The translations under genes were made by a program, and so were the position numbers. Under the pieces are notes generated by a model, which saw only the letters and a list, made by a program, of their open reading frames with translations, was not told the origin of the DNA and searched no databases. Shown piece after piece: positions 27,090 through 36,780 of a stretch of DNA of 64,000 bases; position 1 is the first letter of the stretch, and each line of letters starts with the position of its first letter. The stretch comes from Arthrobacter sp. FW305-BF8 (lineage in GTDB: Bacteria; Actinomycetota; Actinomycetes; Actinomycetales; Micrococcaceae), in contig NZ_CP084561.1 of the NCBI RefSeq assembly GCF_021789315.1, positions 3,286,001-3,350,000 on the forward strand, given 5' to 3'.

Positions 27090-27385
27090 ATCGAGGCAGC
27101 AATAAGCCAGAGAACATGGCAGGAACAGAACGGAAGCCACTGGGACGAAGATCACAGCTCCCGGCTAAAGCCCGGGCGGCCACTCCGCCGTCATCCTGAT
27201 TCGGGAAGTGCATTGAGGGCCGTCAATCACGCGGTCCCCGCGATACAACGTCAGTCAACGGTGCAGCGCAGACCCTGATAGCCGAACAATGTTCGGAAGT
27301 GGCTGGGGTTTCCCTGCGCTGACATAATTTAGTTCAGAACCGTGCTTGTGCTATGCCCTGCCCAAGTCCTACCTCCTGAGGATAA
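27090..27385 (+). other. Leader region of metNIQ
   Basis: No gene is visible. The region contains the perfect inverted repeat CCGAAC-aat-GTTCGG at 27282-27296 and a possible -10 element CATAAT at 27323-27328. I looked for a SAM riboswitch and could not recognise a conserved core. The RBS GAGGAT lies just before ATG 27386. Confidence 0.5.
27282..27296. promoter_or_regulatory. Inverted repeat CCGAAC-N3-GTTCGG upstream of metN
   Basis: Perfect six-base arms lie about 90 bases upstream of metN, just upstream of the probable promoter. The geometry fits an operator for a dimeric repressor of methionine uptake, but the regulator is unknown. The spacer is three bases, so it is not a canonical actinobacterial LexA box (GAAC-N4-GTTC). 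Confidence 0.4.
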
Positions 27386-28456
27386 ATGATCACAGTCACT
27401 GACCTGCGCAAGGTCTACCGTCAGGGGAAAAAGGAAGTGGTGGCCCTCGACGGGGTATCGCTTTCTGTCCCCAAAGGCTCCATCCACGGCATCATCGGCC
27501 ATTCCGGAGCGGGCAAGTCCACCCTGGTGCGCTGCCTGACACTGCTGGACCGCCCGACGTCGGGGTCGGTCAACATTGACGGTACCGAACTGAGCTCTGT
27601 CCGGGACTCGGAAATCCGCGCCGCCCGCCGCCGCATCGGTATGGTCTTCCAGCACGCGAACCTCATGGATTCGCGCACGGCCGCCGGAAACGTGGCCCAT
27701 CCCATGGAACTGGTCAAGGCGCCGAAGGACAAGATCCGGGCCAAGGTCGCTGAGCTGCTGAAGCTTGTGGGCCTCGAAGGCTTCGAGAATGCCTACCCCT
27801 CCCAGCTTTCCGGCGGACAGCGCCAGCGCGTTGGCATCGCCCGCGCCCTGGCATCGGACCCGGACGTCCTGCTGTGCGACGAGCCCACGTCCGCGCTGGA
27901 TCCCGCCACCACCGATGAAATCCTGGACCTGATCCAGGACCTGACCCGACGCCTGCAGCTCACGGTGCTCATCATTACCCACGAGATGCATGTGGTGAAG
28001 CGCGTCTGCGGGTCCGTGTCCCTGCTGTCCAAGGGCCGGGTCATCGAGTCAGGTCCGCTCGCCGAGGTCGCCTCGGACCTGGACAGCAAGCTGGCACGGG
28101 CACTTTTGCCCCTGCCGGCCTCGGAACCCATCAAGGGTGCGCTCCAGGCCGGGCCGGTCCTGGAAATCCTCTTCTCCGGCGACGGCGCCAAGGAGCCCGT
28201 GCTCACGGGAGTGGCACGGCATTTCGACATTGACCTGAACGTTCTTGCCGGCAGCGTTGAAACCCTCGGCGGCCAGCAGTTCGGCCACCTGCGGGTCCAG
28301 CTGGGCGACGACGCCGACCGCGACGCCGTCCTGGGCTACCTCCGCAGCCGCGGCATCAGCGCCAAGCTGGCCGGTTCCACCGCCGACGAGGCGGATCTGG
28401 CTGAATTCGCCCCGGCGGACACTGACTTCGCCGCCGAGACGGGAGACTCCAAGTGA
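27386..28456 (+). CDS. metN: Methionine ABC transporter ATP-binding protein MetN
   Basis: ATPase of the D/L-methionine importer, 356 residues. Walker A GHSGAGKS is at about 39-46, the Q-loop at VFQHANL, the signature LSGGQRQRVG near 140, and Walker B LLCDEPTSALD near 165. The C-terminal NIL domain (about 265-345) is the methionine-sensing inhibitory domain of this family, so import is probably shut down by intracellular methionine. The stop overlaps the metI start by GTGA. First gene of metNIQ. Confidence 0.95.
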   Translation: MITVTDLRKVYRQGKKEVVALDGVSLSVPKGSIHGIIGHSGAGKSTLVRCLTLLDRPTSGSVNIDGTELSSVRDSEIRAARRRIGMVFQHANLMDSRTAAGNVAHPMELVKAPKDKIRAKVAELLKLVGLEGFENAYPSQLSGGQRQRVGIARALASDPDVLLCDEPTSALDPATTDEILDLIQDLTRRLQLTVLIITHEMHVVKRVCGSVSLLSKGRVIESGPLAEVASDLDSKLARALLPLPASEPIKGALQAGPVLEILFSGDGAKEPVLTGVARHFDIDLNVLAGSVETLGGQQFGHLRVQLGDDADRDAVLGYLRSRGISAKLAGSTADEADLAEFAPADTDFAAETGDSK

Positions 28457-29124
28457 ACGAGATCTTCAGCAACCCTGTCCTGGCCAAGGCGCTGCCGGAG
28501 GCCATCGGCGAGACCCTCCAGATGGTGGGAATCTCTGCCTTCTTCACCGTGCTGATCGGACTGCCGCTCGGCGTCTTCCTGCACGTCACCGTCCCCGGCG
28601 GGCTGCGGCCCATGCCGGTGGTCAACCGGATCGTCAGCGACATCGTCGTGAACATCACCCGATCCATCCCCTTCGCGATCCTGATGGTGGCACTGATCCC
28701 GCTCGCCCGGCTCCTCGTGGGGACCAGCCTCGGGCCGGTGGCTGCCTCCGTTTCGCTGTCCATCGGAACCATTCCGTTCTTCGCCCGCCTGGTGGAGGCG
28801 TGTCTTCGCGACGTCCACCACGGCAAGATCGACGCTGCCCAGGTGATGGGCTCCACCCGGATGCAGGTCATCAGCAAGGTGATGCTGCCCGAATCCCTGC
28901 CCGCGCTCGTTGCAGCCGCGACCACCACTGTTGTGACCCTGGTGGGCTACAGCGCCATGGCCGGCCTCGTCGGCGGCGGCGGACTGGGCAAGCTCGCCTA
29001 CAACTACGGCTTCCAGCGCTTCGACGTCACGGTCATGATCGTCACCATCGTGCTGATCATTGTCCTCGTCCAGCTCATCCAGCTCACGGGCGAATGGATC
29101 TCCCGCAGCCTGGACCACCGCTAA
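28453..29124 (+). CDS. metI: Methionine ABC transporter permease MetI
   Basis: Inner-membrane channel of the importer, 223 residues with about five helices. The EAA-type coupling loop GSTRMQVISKVMLPESLPAL contacts MetN. GTG 28453 overlaps the metN stop, and metQ follows 97 bases later. Standard length for the family. Confidence 0.95.
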   Translation: MNEIFSNPVLAKALPEAIGETLQMVGISAFFTVLIGLPLGVFLHVTVPGGLRPMPVVNRIVSDIVVNITRSIPFAILMVALIPLARLLVGTSLGPVAASVSLSIGTIPFFARLVEACLRDVHHGKIDAAQVMGSTRMQVISKVMLPESLPALVAAATTTVVTLVGYSAMAGLVGGGGLGKLAYNYGFQRFDVTVMIVTIVLIIVLVQLIQLTGEWISRSLDHR

Positions 29125-29221
29125 AAGTCTTCACGGCAGCGAGTAGCCGCTCGCTGCGCCTGAATCGGATCTCCCCGGCGCCGCCGTCGGGATCCAGGTT
29201 ATTTCGAAAGGAACGCATCCC

Positions 29222-30067
29222 ATGCGTAAATCACTCACCCTCCTCGCCACCGGCATCGCCGCGGCCCTGGCACTGACCGGGTGCGGCGGTTCCTCCGCCC
29301 CCAGCGCCGAGTCCAGCCAGGCTCTTGACCCGGCCAAGCCCGTCACCCTCACCGTCGGCGCCAGCCCCGTTCCGCAGGCGAAGATCCTTGAGTTCCTGAA
29401 CCAGGACCTCGCCCCGAAGGCCGGCCTCAAGCTGGACATCAAGGAGATCGAGGACTACCAAACGCCCAACACGGCGCTGAGCGACGGCTCGCTGGATGCC
29501 AACTACTACCAGCACCTGCCGTGGTTCGAGGACCAGGTCAAGACCAAGGGCTACGACTTCGGCCACGGCGCCGGCGTCCACATCGAGCCGTACGCCGCCT
29601 TCTCCGAGAAGGTCAAGAACATCAGCGAGATCAAGGACGGCGCCAAGATCGCCATCACCAACGATCCGTCCAACCAGGTCCGGGCGCTCCGCGTGCTGGA
29701 AAAGGCCGGCCTGGTCAAGGACATCAAGGATGACACCTCCGTCATCGCCCTGACCGATGCCCAGAACCCGAAGAAGCTGAAGTTCTCCGAGAACCAGCCG
29801 GAACTGCTGATCAACGACCTGAAGGATCCCTCCGTGGACCTGGCACTGATCAACGGCAACTTCATCCTCAAGGCCGGGCTCAGCACCACCGATGCCCTGG
29901 CCGTGGAATCCACCGAGAACAACCCGTACGCCAACTTCTTGGCATGGCGCTCGGAGTCCAAGGACGACGCCCGCATCAAGAAGCTGGACGAGCTCCTCCA
30001 CTCCGCCGAGGTCAAGGCCTTCATCCAGAAGGAATGGCCCAACGGTGACGTGACCGTAGCCTTCTAG
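29222..30067 (+). CDS. metQ: Methionine-binding lipoprotein MetQ
   Basis: The solute-binding lipoprotein of the importer (NlpA/MetQ family), 281 residues. The signal peptide ends in the lipobox LTGC (Cys near 21). Typical family stretches include KAGLKLDIKEIEDYQTPN, LSDGSLDANYYQHLPWFEDQ and ITNDPSNQVRALRVLEKAG. A GAAAGGA ribosome site precedes the ATG. A strong terminator follows. Confidence 0.95.
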   Translation: MRKSLTLLATGIAAALALTGCGGSSAPSAESSQALDPAKPVTLTVGASPVPQAKILEFLNQDLAPKAGLKLDIKEIEDYQTPNTALSDGSLDANYYQHLPWFEDQVKTKGYDFGHGAGVHIEPYAAFSEKVKNISEIKDGAKIAITNDPSNQVRALRVLEKAGLVKDIKDDTSVIALTDAQNPKKLKFSENQPELLINDLKDPSVDLALINGNFILKAGLSTTDALAVESTENNPYANFLAWRSESKDDARIKKLDELLHSAEVKAFIQKEWPNGDVTVAF

Positions 30068-30088
30068 GCCAGCAGGACACTGAAAACC

Positions 30089-30132
30089 AAAAAACTCTGG
30101 CACCCGCCGCGGCGGGTGCCAGAGTTTTTTTT
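30089..30132. terminator. Bidirectional terminator between metQ and hemL
   Basis: Arms AACTCTGGCACCCGCC / GGCGGGTGCCAGAGTT are flanked by A-run and T-run, so it works in both directions for the convergent metNIQ and heme operons. Confidence 0.9.
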
Positions 30133-30157
30133 GATTAGGGGAAAGTCCGACGGCGGT

Positions 30158-31489
30158 TCAGGCCTTCGCTGCGGCCGCCGCCTCCGCGGCGGCGGGCAAT
30201 GCCTCGAAGATCCGGTTCATGGCGGCGTCGTCGTGCGCCGCGGACAGGAACCAGGCCTCGAACACGGACGGCGGCAGGTAGACGCCCGACTCCAGCATGG
30301 AGTGGAAGAAGGGCGCGTAGCGGAACGACTCCTGCTTCAGAGCGTCGCTGTAGTTGTGGACGCCCTGCTCCGAAGTGCCAAAGGCCACCGAGAACAGGTT
30401 GCCCGCGCGCTGGATGGAGTGGTCCACGCCGGCCGCAGCGAGCGCGGAGGACAAAGCGCCGGACAGTTCCAGCGACCGCGCGTCCACAAACGAGTACACC
30501 TCACGGGTGGCGTGCGTCAGGGTGGCGACACCGGCAGCCATGGCTACCGGGTTGCCCGACAACGTGCCGGCCTGATAGACGGGTCCGAGCGGCGCGAGGT
30601 AATCCATGACGTCGGCACGTCCGCCGAGGGCCGCCGTCGGCATGCCCCCGCCGATCACCTTGCCGAACGTCAGAAGGTCGGGGGTCCACTTTTCGGTGGC
30701 GTCTGCGGCGCCGCCGGTGAGGCCCCAGTAGCCCGAGTATCCGGTGCGGAAGCCGGTCAGGACCTCGTCGACGATCAGCAGGGCGCCGTGGGCGGCGGTG
30801 ATCCGTGAGAGGCCGGCGTTGAAGCCCTCGCCCGGTGTGACCACGCCCATGTTGGCCGGCGCGGCCTCGGTGATAACGGCAGCAATGTTGGGCCCGTGCT
30901 CGGCGAAGGCGGCCTCGACGGCGCCGAGGTCGTTGTAGGGCAGCACCAGGGTCTCGGCGGCGGTGGCGGCCGTGACGCCGGCGGACCCGGGCAGGGCGAG
31001 AGTGGCCACACCCGAGCCTGCGGACGCGAGCAGCCCGTCGAGGTGCCCGTGGTAGCAGCCGGCAAACTTGATCACGAGGTTGCGGCCGGTGAAGCCCCTG
31101 GCGAGCCGGATGGCCGTCATGGTGGCTTCCGTGCCGGTGGACACCATGCGCAGCCGTTCGACGGCGGAGACGCGTTCCTTGACGATGGCCGCCAGGTTGG
31201 CCTCATCGGGGGTCGAGGCACCGAAGGAGAGTCCGCGGTCCACGGCGGCGTGCACGGCGTCGAGGACGGCCGGGTGGGCGTGCCCCAGCAGGGCCGGCCC
31301 CCAGGAGCAGACCAGGTCCACGTAGTCCTTGCCGTCGGCGTCGGTCAGGTACGGGCCCTTGGCCGCCACCATGAAGCGGGGGGTGCCGCCGACGGAACCA
31401 AAGGCGCGGACCGGGGAGTTCACGCCGCCGGGCATCAGCTGGCGGGCGCGGTCGAAAAGTTCCTCGTTGCGAGGGGTACTGGAAGTCAT
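30158..31489 (-). CDS. hemL: Glutamate-1-semialdehyde 2,1-aminomutase
   Basis: PLP enzyme that makes 5-aminolevulinate from the product of HemA. About 443 residues from [12 protein letters not shown]. The family opening [21 protein letters not shown] and the PLP Lys in [13 protein letters not shown] are present. The open frame extends to 31522, but upstream in-frame starts overlap the previous gene and lack good ribosome sites; ATG 31498 (MGTMTSS) is the alternative. Last gene of the leftward heme operon. Confidence 0.94.
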   Translation of the reverse strand: MTSSTPRNEELFDRARQLMPGGVNSPVRAFGSVGGTPRFMVAAKGPYLTDADGKDYVDLVCSWGPALLGHAHPAVLDAVHAAVDRGLSFGASTPDEANLAAIVKERVSAVERLRMVSTGTEATMTAIRLARGFTGRNLVIKFAGCYHGHLDGLLASAGSGVATLALPGSAGVTAATAAETLVLPYNDLGAVEAAFAEHGPNIAAVITEAAPANMGVVTPGEGFNAGLSRITAAHGALLIVDEVLTGFRTGYSGYWGLTGGAADATEKWTPDLLTFGKVIGGGMPTAALGGRADVMDYLAPLGPVYQAGTLSGNPVAMAAGVATLTHATREVYSFVDARSLELSGALSSALAAAGVDHSIQRAGNLFSVAFGTSEQGVHNYSDALKQESFRYAPFFHSMLESGVYLPPSVFEAWFLSAAHDDAAMNRIFEALPAAAEAAAAAKA

Positions 31490-31502
31490 GGTTCCCATTC
31501 TT

Positions 31503-32615
31503 TCAGTCTGCGGGAGTGTCACCGGACAGGAGCTCGGCCACCCGGGGTGCCACCACGGTGCCGAAGAGTTCGATGCAGCGCATCATGGATTCGTGCGGCA
31601 GCGTGCCGTTGCCGTATTTCAGGTCGAAGCGGTCCACTCCGAGGTTCCGCTTGAGCAGCGCGATCTTCTGCGCCACCGTCTCAGGCGACCCGACGTACAG
31701 GGCGCCTTCGGGCCCGCACATGGCGTCGAATTCCCGCCGGTTTCCCGGGCCCCAGCCCCGCTCGGCGCCGATCCTGTTGCGCTGGGCAAGCCAGTGCGGA
31801 AAGAGCTCCTCGCGGGCCGCCTCGTCGGTGTGGGCGATATGGCCCGGCGAATGGGTGGCGATCTGCTGCATGGGCCGGCCGTACTTGGCCATCGCCTCAC
31901 GATACAGGTCAACCAGCGGCGCGAAGGCGCGCGGCTGGCCGCCGATGATGGCAAAGATGATCGGGTAGCCGTACTCCGCGCAGCGCAGCACGGACTCCGG
32001 CGTGCCACCCACTCCGATCCAGGCCGGCAGCAGGTGGTGCTCCAGCGGCGGATAGACACTCAGCCCGGCAAGGGAAGGCCGGGTGCGCCCTTCCCAGTGG
32101 ACCGGCTTCTGCGCCCGCACCCTGTCGAAGAGCTCAAGCTTCTCTTCGAACAGCACCTCGTAGTCCGCCAGGTCCAGGCCGAACAGCGGAAAGGACTCGA
32201 TGAACGAGCCGCGGCCCAGCATCACCTCGGCGCGGCCGCCGGAGAGGGCGTCCACCGTCGAGAAGCGCTGGAACACGCGGATGGGGTCATCCGAACTCAA
32301 AACGGTCACGGCCGAGCCGAGCCTGATGTTGGTGGTTCTGGCCGCGGCGGCCGCCAGGAACACCTCCGGGGCTGAGACGGCAAAGTCCCGGCGGTGGTGC
32401 TCGCCCACGCCGAAGGCGTGAAGTCCGACGCCGTCAGCCAGCACCGCCTGGTCCAGCAGTTCCCGCAGCACCTGGGCGTGCGGCTTCGGCTCGCCGGCAC
32501 CGTCCACTCCGACGTCGCCGAAGGTGTTCAGGCCCAGCAGGATCTGCCCGGGACCCACCGGAGCGGTGGGTCCCTTGGCCGGTGTTGTGGTCTGGCCCGT
32601 GCCCGGCTCCGGCAT
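31503..32615 (-). CDS. LLM-class (luciferase-like) flavin-dependent oxidoreductase in the heme operon
   Basis: A 370-residue TIM-barrel enzyme of the bacterial luciferase family, probably using FMN or F420. Visible features are [40 protein letters not shown] and [20 protein letters not shown]. Its ATG overlaps the hemB stop by one base and its stop lies 13 bases before hemL, so it is co-translated with heme enzymes. No heme step is missing that it would fill, so its role, if any, in tetrapyrrole metabolism is unknown. Confidence 0.82.
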   Translation of the reverse strand: MPEPGTGQTTTPAKGPTAPVGPGQILLGLNTFGDVGVDGAGEPKPHAQVLRELLDQAVLADGVGLHAFGVGEHHRRDFAVSAPEVFLAAAAARTTNIRLGSAVTVLSSDDPIRVFQRFSTVDALSGGRAEVMLGRGSFIESFPLFGLDLADYEVLFEEKLELFDRVRAQKPVHWEGRTRPSLAGLSVYPPLEHHLLPAWIGVGGTPESVLRCAEYGYPIIFAIIGGQPRAFAPLVDLYREAMAKYGRPMQQIATHSPGHIAHTDEAAREELFPHWLAQRNRIGAERGWGPGNRREFDAMCGPEGALYVGSPETVAQKIALLKRNLGVDRFDLKYGNGTLPHESMMRCIELFGTVVAPRVAELLSGDTPAD

Positions 32616-33595
32616 CAGGATTCCTTGAGCCAGCCGGCGATTTCGCTGGCCCAGTACGTGAGGACCATGTTGGCCCCGGCACGGCGGATGCCGAGGACCG
32701 ATTCGGTGATGGCGGCACGCCGGTCGATCCAGCCGTTGGCGGCGGCGGCCTCGATCATGGCGTACTCACCCGAGATCTGGTAGGCGGCGACCGGCACCGG
32801 GCTCATCGCGGCGACGTCGGCCAGGATGTCAAGGTAGCTCATGGCCGGCTTGACCATCACCATGTCCGCCCCCTCGGCAAGATCCAGTTCCACCTCCTGG
32901 ATGGCCTCGCGGCGGTTGGCGGCGTCCATCTGGTAGGTCCTGCGGTCGCCCTTGAGCTGGGAGTCCACCGCTTCCCGGAACGGGCCGTAGAACGCCGACG
33001 CGTACTTCGCGGCGTAGGCCACTACGGCGGTGTTCACATGGCCGGCGTCTTCCAGTGCCTGGCGGATGACGCCGATCTGTCCGTCCATCATTCCGGACGG
33101 GCCAAGCACGTGGGCGCCGGCGTCGGCCTGGGCCACCGCCATCTTCGCGTAGATCTCCAGCGTGGCGTCGTTGTCCACGTAGCCGTCGCTGTCGAGGACG
33201 CCGCAGTGGCCGTGGTCGGTGAATTCGTCCAGGCAGACGTCGCTCATGACCACGAGGCTGTCCCCCACCTCGGCCCGGACGTCACGGATGGCCTTGTTGA
33301 GGACCCCGTCCGGGTCCAGCGACGCCGTGCCCTCGGCGTCGCGGGTCTCGGGTATGCCGAACAGCATGATGCCGCCGACGCCCAGCTCCACGGCCTCGGC
33401 TGCCGCACGCTTGAGGGTGTCGGTGGTGTGCTGCACAACGCCCGGCATGGAGGCGATCGGGTTCGGCTCCGAGAGCCCCTCGCGGATGAACGCTGGAAGG
33501 ATCAGGTCTGCCGGGGCAAGCCGGTGCTCCGCCGTGAGCCTGCGCATTGCGGGGGTGGTGCGGAGCCGCCGGGGGCGGTGGTGCGGAAAGCTCAT
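32615..33595 (-). CDS. hemB: Porphobilinogen synthase (delta-aminolevulinate dehydratase)
   Basis: Condenses two 5-aminolevulinates to porphobilinogen; 326 residues. Schiff-base lysines are in [13 protein letters not shown] and [12 protein letters not shown]. The metal loop is [16 protein letters not shown]: first and third Cys are kept but the middle zinc Cys is Asp, a mixed Zn/Mg-type site. The open frame runs to 33760 but ATG 33595 ([12 protein letters not shown]) has GAAGGA upstream and avoids overlap with hemD. The stop shares one base with the LLM start. Confidence 0.95.
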   Translation of the reverse strand: MSFPHHRPRRLRTTPAMRRLTAEHRLAPADLILPAFIREGLSEPNPIASMPGVVQHTTDTLKRAAAEAVELGVGGIMLFGIPETRDAEGTASLDPDGVLNKAIRDVRAEVGDSLVVMSDVCLDEFTDHGHCGVLDSDGYVDNDATLEIYAKMAVAQADAGAHVLGPSGMMDGQIGVIRQALEDAGHVNTAVVAYAAKYASAFYGPFREAVDSQLKGDRRTYQMDAANRREAIQEVELDLAEGADMVMVKPAMSYLDILADVAAMSPVPVAAYQISGEYAMIEAAAANGWIDRRAAITESVLGIRRAGANMVLTYWASEIAGWLKES

Positions 33596-33605
33596 GTCTT
33601 GTCCT

Positions 33606-34535
33606 TCACTGTGGGCCTGCTGTTGATGAGTGGATGTAGGGGGCAACGGCCCGGATGACGGCGGCCACGAGCCCTTCCGGTGTGGCCTCCCGCGCCGTGG
33701 CAGCCACGGCGAGTCCCAGGGCTTCCGCCTCAGCCGCTGTCGCCGGTCCGATGGCCACAAGGCGGCAGGAGCCGAGCGGCACCAGGGTGGCGCCGATGCG
33801 CCGCACCGCGCTGGGTGAGGCGGCGACGACGGCGGCCAGGGCGCCGTCGTCGATCTCGGCTTTCGCTTCGGCGGGCGTCAGCAGCGGCAGCGGGGCGGTG
33901 CCGCTGCTGCCGGTTCCGTCCAGTCCTGCGCCGAGGCGCCGCGCCGGCTCGGCCGGGAAGTCCACGGTGGAGTAGGCCACCACAGTGCGCACCCTGGCGC
34001 CCTTCGCGGCCAGCCCCCGGGCCAGGGCAGGGGCCGCGATATCGGCCTGCGGCAGCAGCACGGCGGCAGGGCCGCCAGGCCACCCGTTGACGATCCCGGC
34101 GGCTGAATGTTCCTGCTCCGGCTCGAAGTGCACGGCAATCCCCGCAGCCTCAAGCGCCTTCCGGCTCGCGGGGCCCACAGCGGCAACCCGGGTTCCGGCC
34201 GGAAGCCAGTCGCCCAGTTCCACAGCGCGCTCTGCCGCCTTTTCCTGCAGTGCCAGGACGGTGGTGGCACTGCTGACCACGAGCCACTCAAAGGTGCCCG
34301 CGCCCAGCGCCTCGAAGGCGTCGTCAAGCGCCGCCTGGTCCGGGGCGCGTTCGGCGGCCGTCAGCGGCAGCAGGAGGGGAACGGCGCCGGCCAGCCGCAG
34401 TGCCTCCGTGAGGGGCCCGGACCGCTCGGGGCTCCGCGTCACCAGGACCCGGCGCCCGTCCAGCGGACGTGCTTCCGGCGGACGTTCTTCCAGCGGGTGT
34501 TCGTCCGCCCGGTGCTCCCCGCTCGTCGTTCCCAT
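33606..34535 (-). CDS. hemD: Uroporphyrinogen-III synthase
   Basis: Cyclises hydroxymethylbilane with ring-D inversion; 309 residues of the divergent HemD fold. Visible features are [50 protein letters not shown] and [17 protein letters not shown]. The 25-residue N-terminal extension has degenerate repeats ([18 protein letters not shown]). It lies between hemC (17 bases) and hemB (10 bases), which supports the call because sequence conservation of this family is low. Confidence 0.9.
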   Translation of the reverse strand: MGTTSGEHRADEHPLEERPPEARPLDGRRVLVTRSPERSGPLTEALRLAGAVPLLLPLTAAERAPDQAALDDAFEALGAGTFEWLVVSSATTVLALQEKAAERAVELGDWLPAGTRVAAVGPASRKALEAAGIAVHFEPEQEHSAAGIVNGWPGGPAAVLLPQADIAAPALARGLAAKGARVRTVVAYSTVDFPAEPARRLGAGLDGTGSSGTAPLPLLTPAEAKAEIDDGALAAVVAASPSAVRRIGATLVPLGSCRLVAIGPATAAEAEALGLAVAATAREATPEGLVAAVIRAVAPYIHSSTAGPQ

Positions 34536-34552
34536 ACGGTGGCCGGCTGCGG

Positions 34553-35551
34553 TCAGGAAGCCGTCAGGTCCGCGATGTCCGCAGCCCCCGCTGCCAGCAG
34601 AACCTCGGCCAGTTCGATTCCGAGCAGGGTGGCTCCCACCTCGGTGAGTCCGTCGGTCGCCCGCTTGTCCCGCACCGACGCGGTGCCATCCACGGCGCAG
34701 ACCACGGCTTCCAGATGGAGCATGCTGCCCTTCCGGTAGGCGTACGCGCCCACGGGGGCGGCGCAGCCTGCCTCGAGCCGGGCAAGCAGCGCGCGTTCGG
34801 CCGTGACGGCAAGCCTGGTGTCGGCGTCGTCAAGGGCGGCCAGCGCCTGGGCCAGCACGCCCTGCGACCCCTCGGTGGAGCCGGCACGGCGCGGCGCCTC
34901 GCCGGTGCGGCATTCGATGGCCAGCGATCCCTGGCCGGCTGCCGGGAGCATGATGTCCGTCTCCAGGTATTCGGTGACGGTGTCCAGGCGGCCGATCCGT
35001 TCCAGTCCCGCGGCGGCCAGGACGACGGCGTCGAGGTCGCACGACTTCCCGGCAACCACCGCGTCCGTGACGTTGCCGGGCAGCCCGGGCACCCTGCCCA
35101 GCCGCGTATCCACGTTGCCGCGGATGTCCACGATGTCCAGGTCGGGGCGTACTGCGCGGAGCTGCGCTGCCCGGCGGGGTGAGCCGGTGCCGACGCGGGC
35201 ACCCTTGGGAAGGTCGGCCAGCTTGAGTCCGTCGCGGGCGCAGAGGACGTCGCGGACGTCCACGCGTGGCGGGGTGGCGGCCAGCGTCAGCCCCGGGGCG
35301 GAGCCAGTGGGCAGGTCCTTCAGGGAGTGGACGGCCACGTCGCACTCGTTCCGCAGCAGCGCGTCGCGCAGCGCGGCAACGAAGACGCCGGTGCCGCCCA
35401 TCTGGGACAGCGAGCCGGTGAGCACGTCGCCGTCGGTCCGGACATGGACGAGTTCGACGTCGAAGCCCCCGACGGCGGCCAGCCGGTCGGCCGTCTGCTG
35501 GGTCTGTGTCAGGGCGAGCTTGCTCGCCCTGGTGCCGATCCGTACCGTCAC
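34553..35551 (-). CDS. hemC: Hydroxymethylbilane synthase (porphobilinogen deaminase)
   Basis: Assembles four porphobilinogens on a dipyrromethane cofactor; 332 residues. Visible features are VRIGTRASKLALTQTQQ, HSLKDLPTG, RVGTGSPRRAAQLR, DIRGNVDTRLGR and the cofactor Cys in LEAGCAAPVGAYA. The open frame extends to 36004, but GTG 35551 overlaps the hemH stop by GTGA and starts the family N-terminus, so it is the true start. Confidence 0.95.
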   Translation of the reverse strand: MTVRIGTRASKLALTQTQQTADRLAAVGGFDVELVHVRTDGDVLTGSLSQMGGTGVFVAALRDALLRNECDVAVHSLKDLPTGSAPGLTLAATPPRVDVRDVLCARDGLKLADLPKGARVGTGSPRRAAQLRAVRPDLDIVDIRGNVDTRLGRVPGLPGNVTDAVVAGKSCDLDAVVLAAAGLERIGRLDTVTEYLETDIMLPAAGQGSLAIECRTGEAPRRAGSTEGSQGVLAQALAALDDADTRLAVTAERALLARLEAGCAAPVGAYAYRKGSMLHLEAVVCAVDGTASVRDKRATDGLTEVGATLLGIELAEVLLAAGAADIADLTAS

Positions 35552-36780
35552 TTCGCGTCCTGCCCGGCGGCCGGGTAGGGATCGTGCCCCTGGCCGACGG
35601 TGGTGTCTGCACCGGCTATGGTGGGCTTTTCGCCGCGGAAGTTTTCGCAGCAGCCGGGACGGCATACGTCGTACCAGGGCCCGAGGCCGGTCACGGCCTG
35701 GCGGTCCGGGATGTTGTTGGCCACCGTGCGTTCGCAGATCAGCTCCACGAGCCCCTCGACAAAGCGGCGGTGGGTGCCCGGCGTGGGCACGCGCGTGGCC
35801 GCGAGGCCGAGGTCGCGGCAGGTCTGCAGGGCTTCGGTGTCGAGGTCCCAGACCACCTCCATGTGGTCGCTGACAAAGCCCAGTGGCACGATCACGATGC
35901 CCGCGACGCCCTGCTTGGCGAGTTCCTCGATGGCATCGTTGATGTCCGGCTCCAGCCACGGGATATGCGGGGCACCGGACCGCGACTGGTAGACGAGGGA
36001 CCACGGGGCGGACAGGCCGGAATCGGCTTCCACGCGGCGCATGATCTCCGTGCCGTTGGCGAGGTGCTGGGCCACGTAGGCGGAATCCTCCGCGAACTCG
36101 CGGGGCTCGTCCTCGGAACGGCCGGCCGCCACAGCATCCCGGGTGGGGATGGAGTGGGTGGCGAAGAGAACGTGGATGGGGGCGTCCGGCTTGCCGGCGG
36201 CGGCAAGCTGCGCGCGCACCTCGGCAACTCCCTCGGCGGTACCCGCAATGAAGGGTTCCACGAAGCCGGGGTGGTCAAAGTACTGGCGGACCTTATCCAC
36301 TTCCAGCCTGCCGTCGAGCCCGGTTTCGGCCAGGGCCATGCCGATGTCCTCGCGGTACTGGCGGCAGCTGGAGTAGCAGGAGTACGCGCTCGTGGTGAGC
36401 ATGAGCAGCCGGCGGTGGCCGGCGTCGTACGCGTCCTGGAGGGTCTGCGGGATGTAGGGGTCCCAGTTGCGATTGCCCCACAGCACGGGCAAGTTGATCC
36501 CGCGCGCGGCCAGCTCAGCCTCGAGGGCGGCCTTCAGCTCGCGGTTCTGCTGGTTGATCGGGCTGATGCCGCCGTTGGCGCGGTAGTGGTGGGATACCTC
36601 TTCGAGGCGCTCATCGGGGATTCCCCGGCCGCGGGTGACGTTGCGGAGGAACGGGATGACGTCGTCCTGGCCTTCAGGGCCACCGAAGGAGGCGAGGAGG
36701 ACGCCGTCGTATTCCTTGGGGGCCAGCCTGCCGGTCTCGGTGAGGTTCGCGGGGTCTTCCTGCGGGGCCAGCGGACTCAT
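35548..36780 (-). CDS. hemH: Coproporphyrin ferrochelatase
   Basis: Inserts iron into coproporphyrin III in the Gram-positive pathway (CpfC); 410 residues. Visible features are YDGVLLASFGGPEGQDDV, the active-site stretch HVLFATHSIPTRD and VPLGFVSDHMEVVWDLD. Cysteines near the C-terminus, YDVCRPGCCENFRGE, fit the 2Fe-2S ligands of actinobacterial enzymes. A 30-residue tail follows. ATG 36780 overlaps the hemQ stop as ATGA; the longer open frame is not needed. Confidence 0.94.
   Translation of the reverse strand: MSPLAPQEDPANLTETGRLAPKEYDGVLLASFGGPEGQDDVIPFLRNVTRGRGIPDERLEEVSHHYRANGGISPINQQNRELKAALEAELAARGINLPVLWGNRNWDPYIPQTLQDAYDAGHRRLLMLTTSAYSCYSSCRQYREDIGMALAETGLDGRLEVDKVRQYFDHPGFVEPFIAGTAEGVAEVRAQLAAAGKPDAPIHVLFATHSIPTRDAVAAGRSEDEPREFAEDSAYVAQHLANGTEIMRRVEADSGLSAPWSLVYQSRSGAPHIPWLEPDINDAIEELAKQGVAGIVIVPLGFVSDHMEVVWDLDTEALQTCRDLGLAATRVPTPGTHRRFVEGLVELICERTVANNIPDRQAVTGLGPWYDVCRPGCCENFRGEKPTIAGADTTVGQGHDPYPAAGQDAK

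Noticed and set aside
27282..27296. LexA/SOS box upstream of metN
   Set aside because: The spacer between GAAC and GTTC is three bases, not four, and methionine import is not a usual SOS target.
27090..27385. SAM riboswitch in the metNIQ leader
   Set aside because: No conserved SAM-I or SAM-IV core could be recognised by eye; a covariance-model search would be needed.
34553..36004. Open frame extending hemC 151 codons upstream
   Set aside because: The extension overlaps the hemH coding region, and the HemC family N-terminus begins at GTG 35551, which overlaps the hemH stop.
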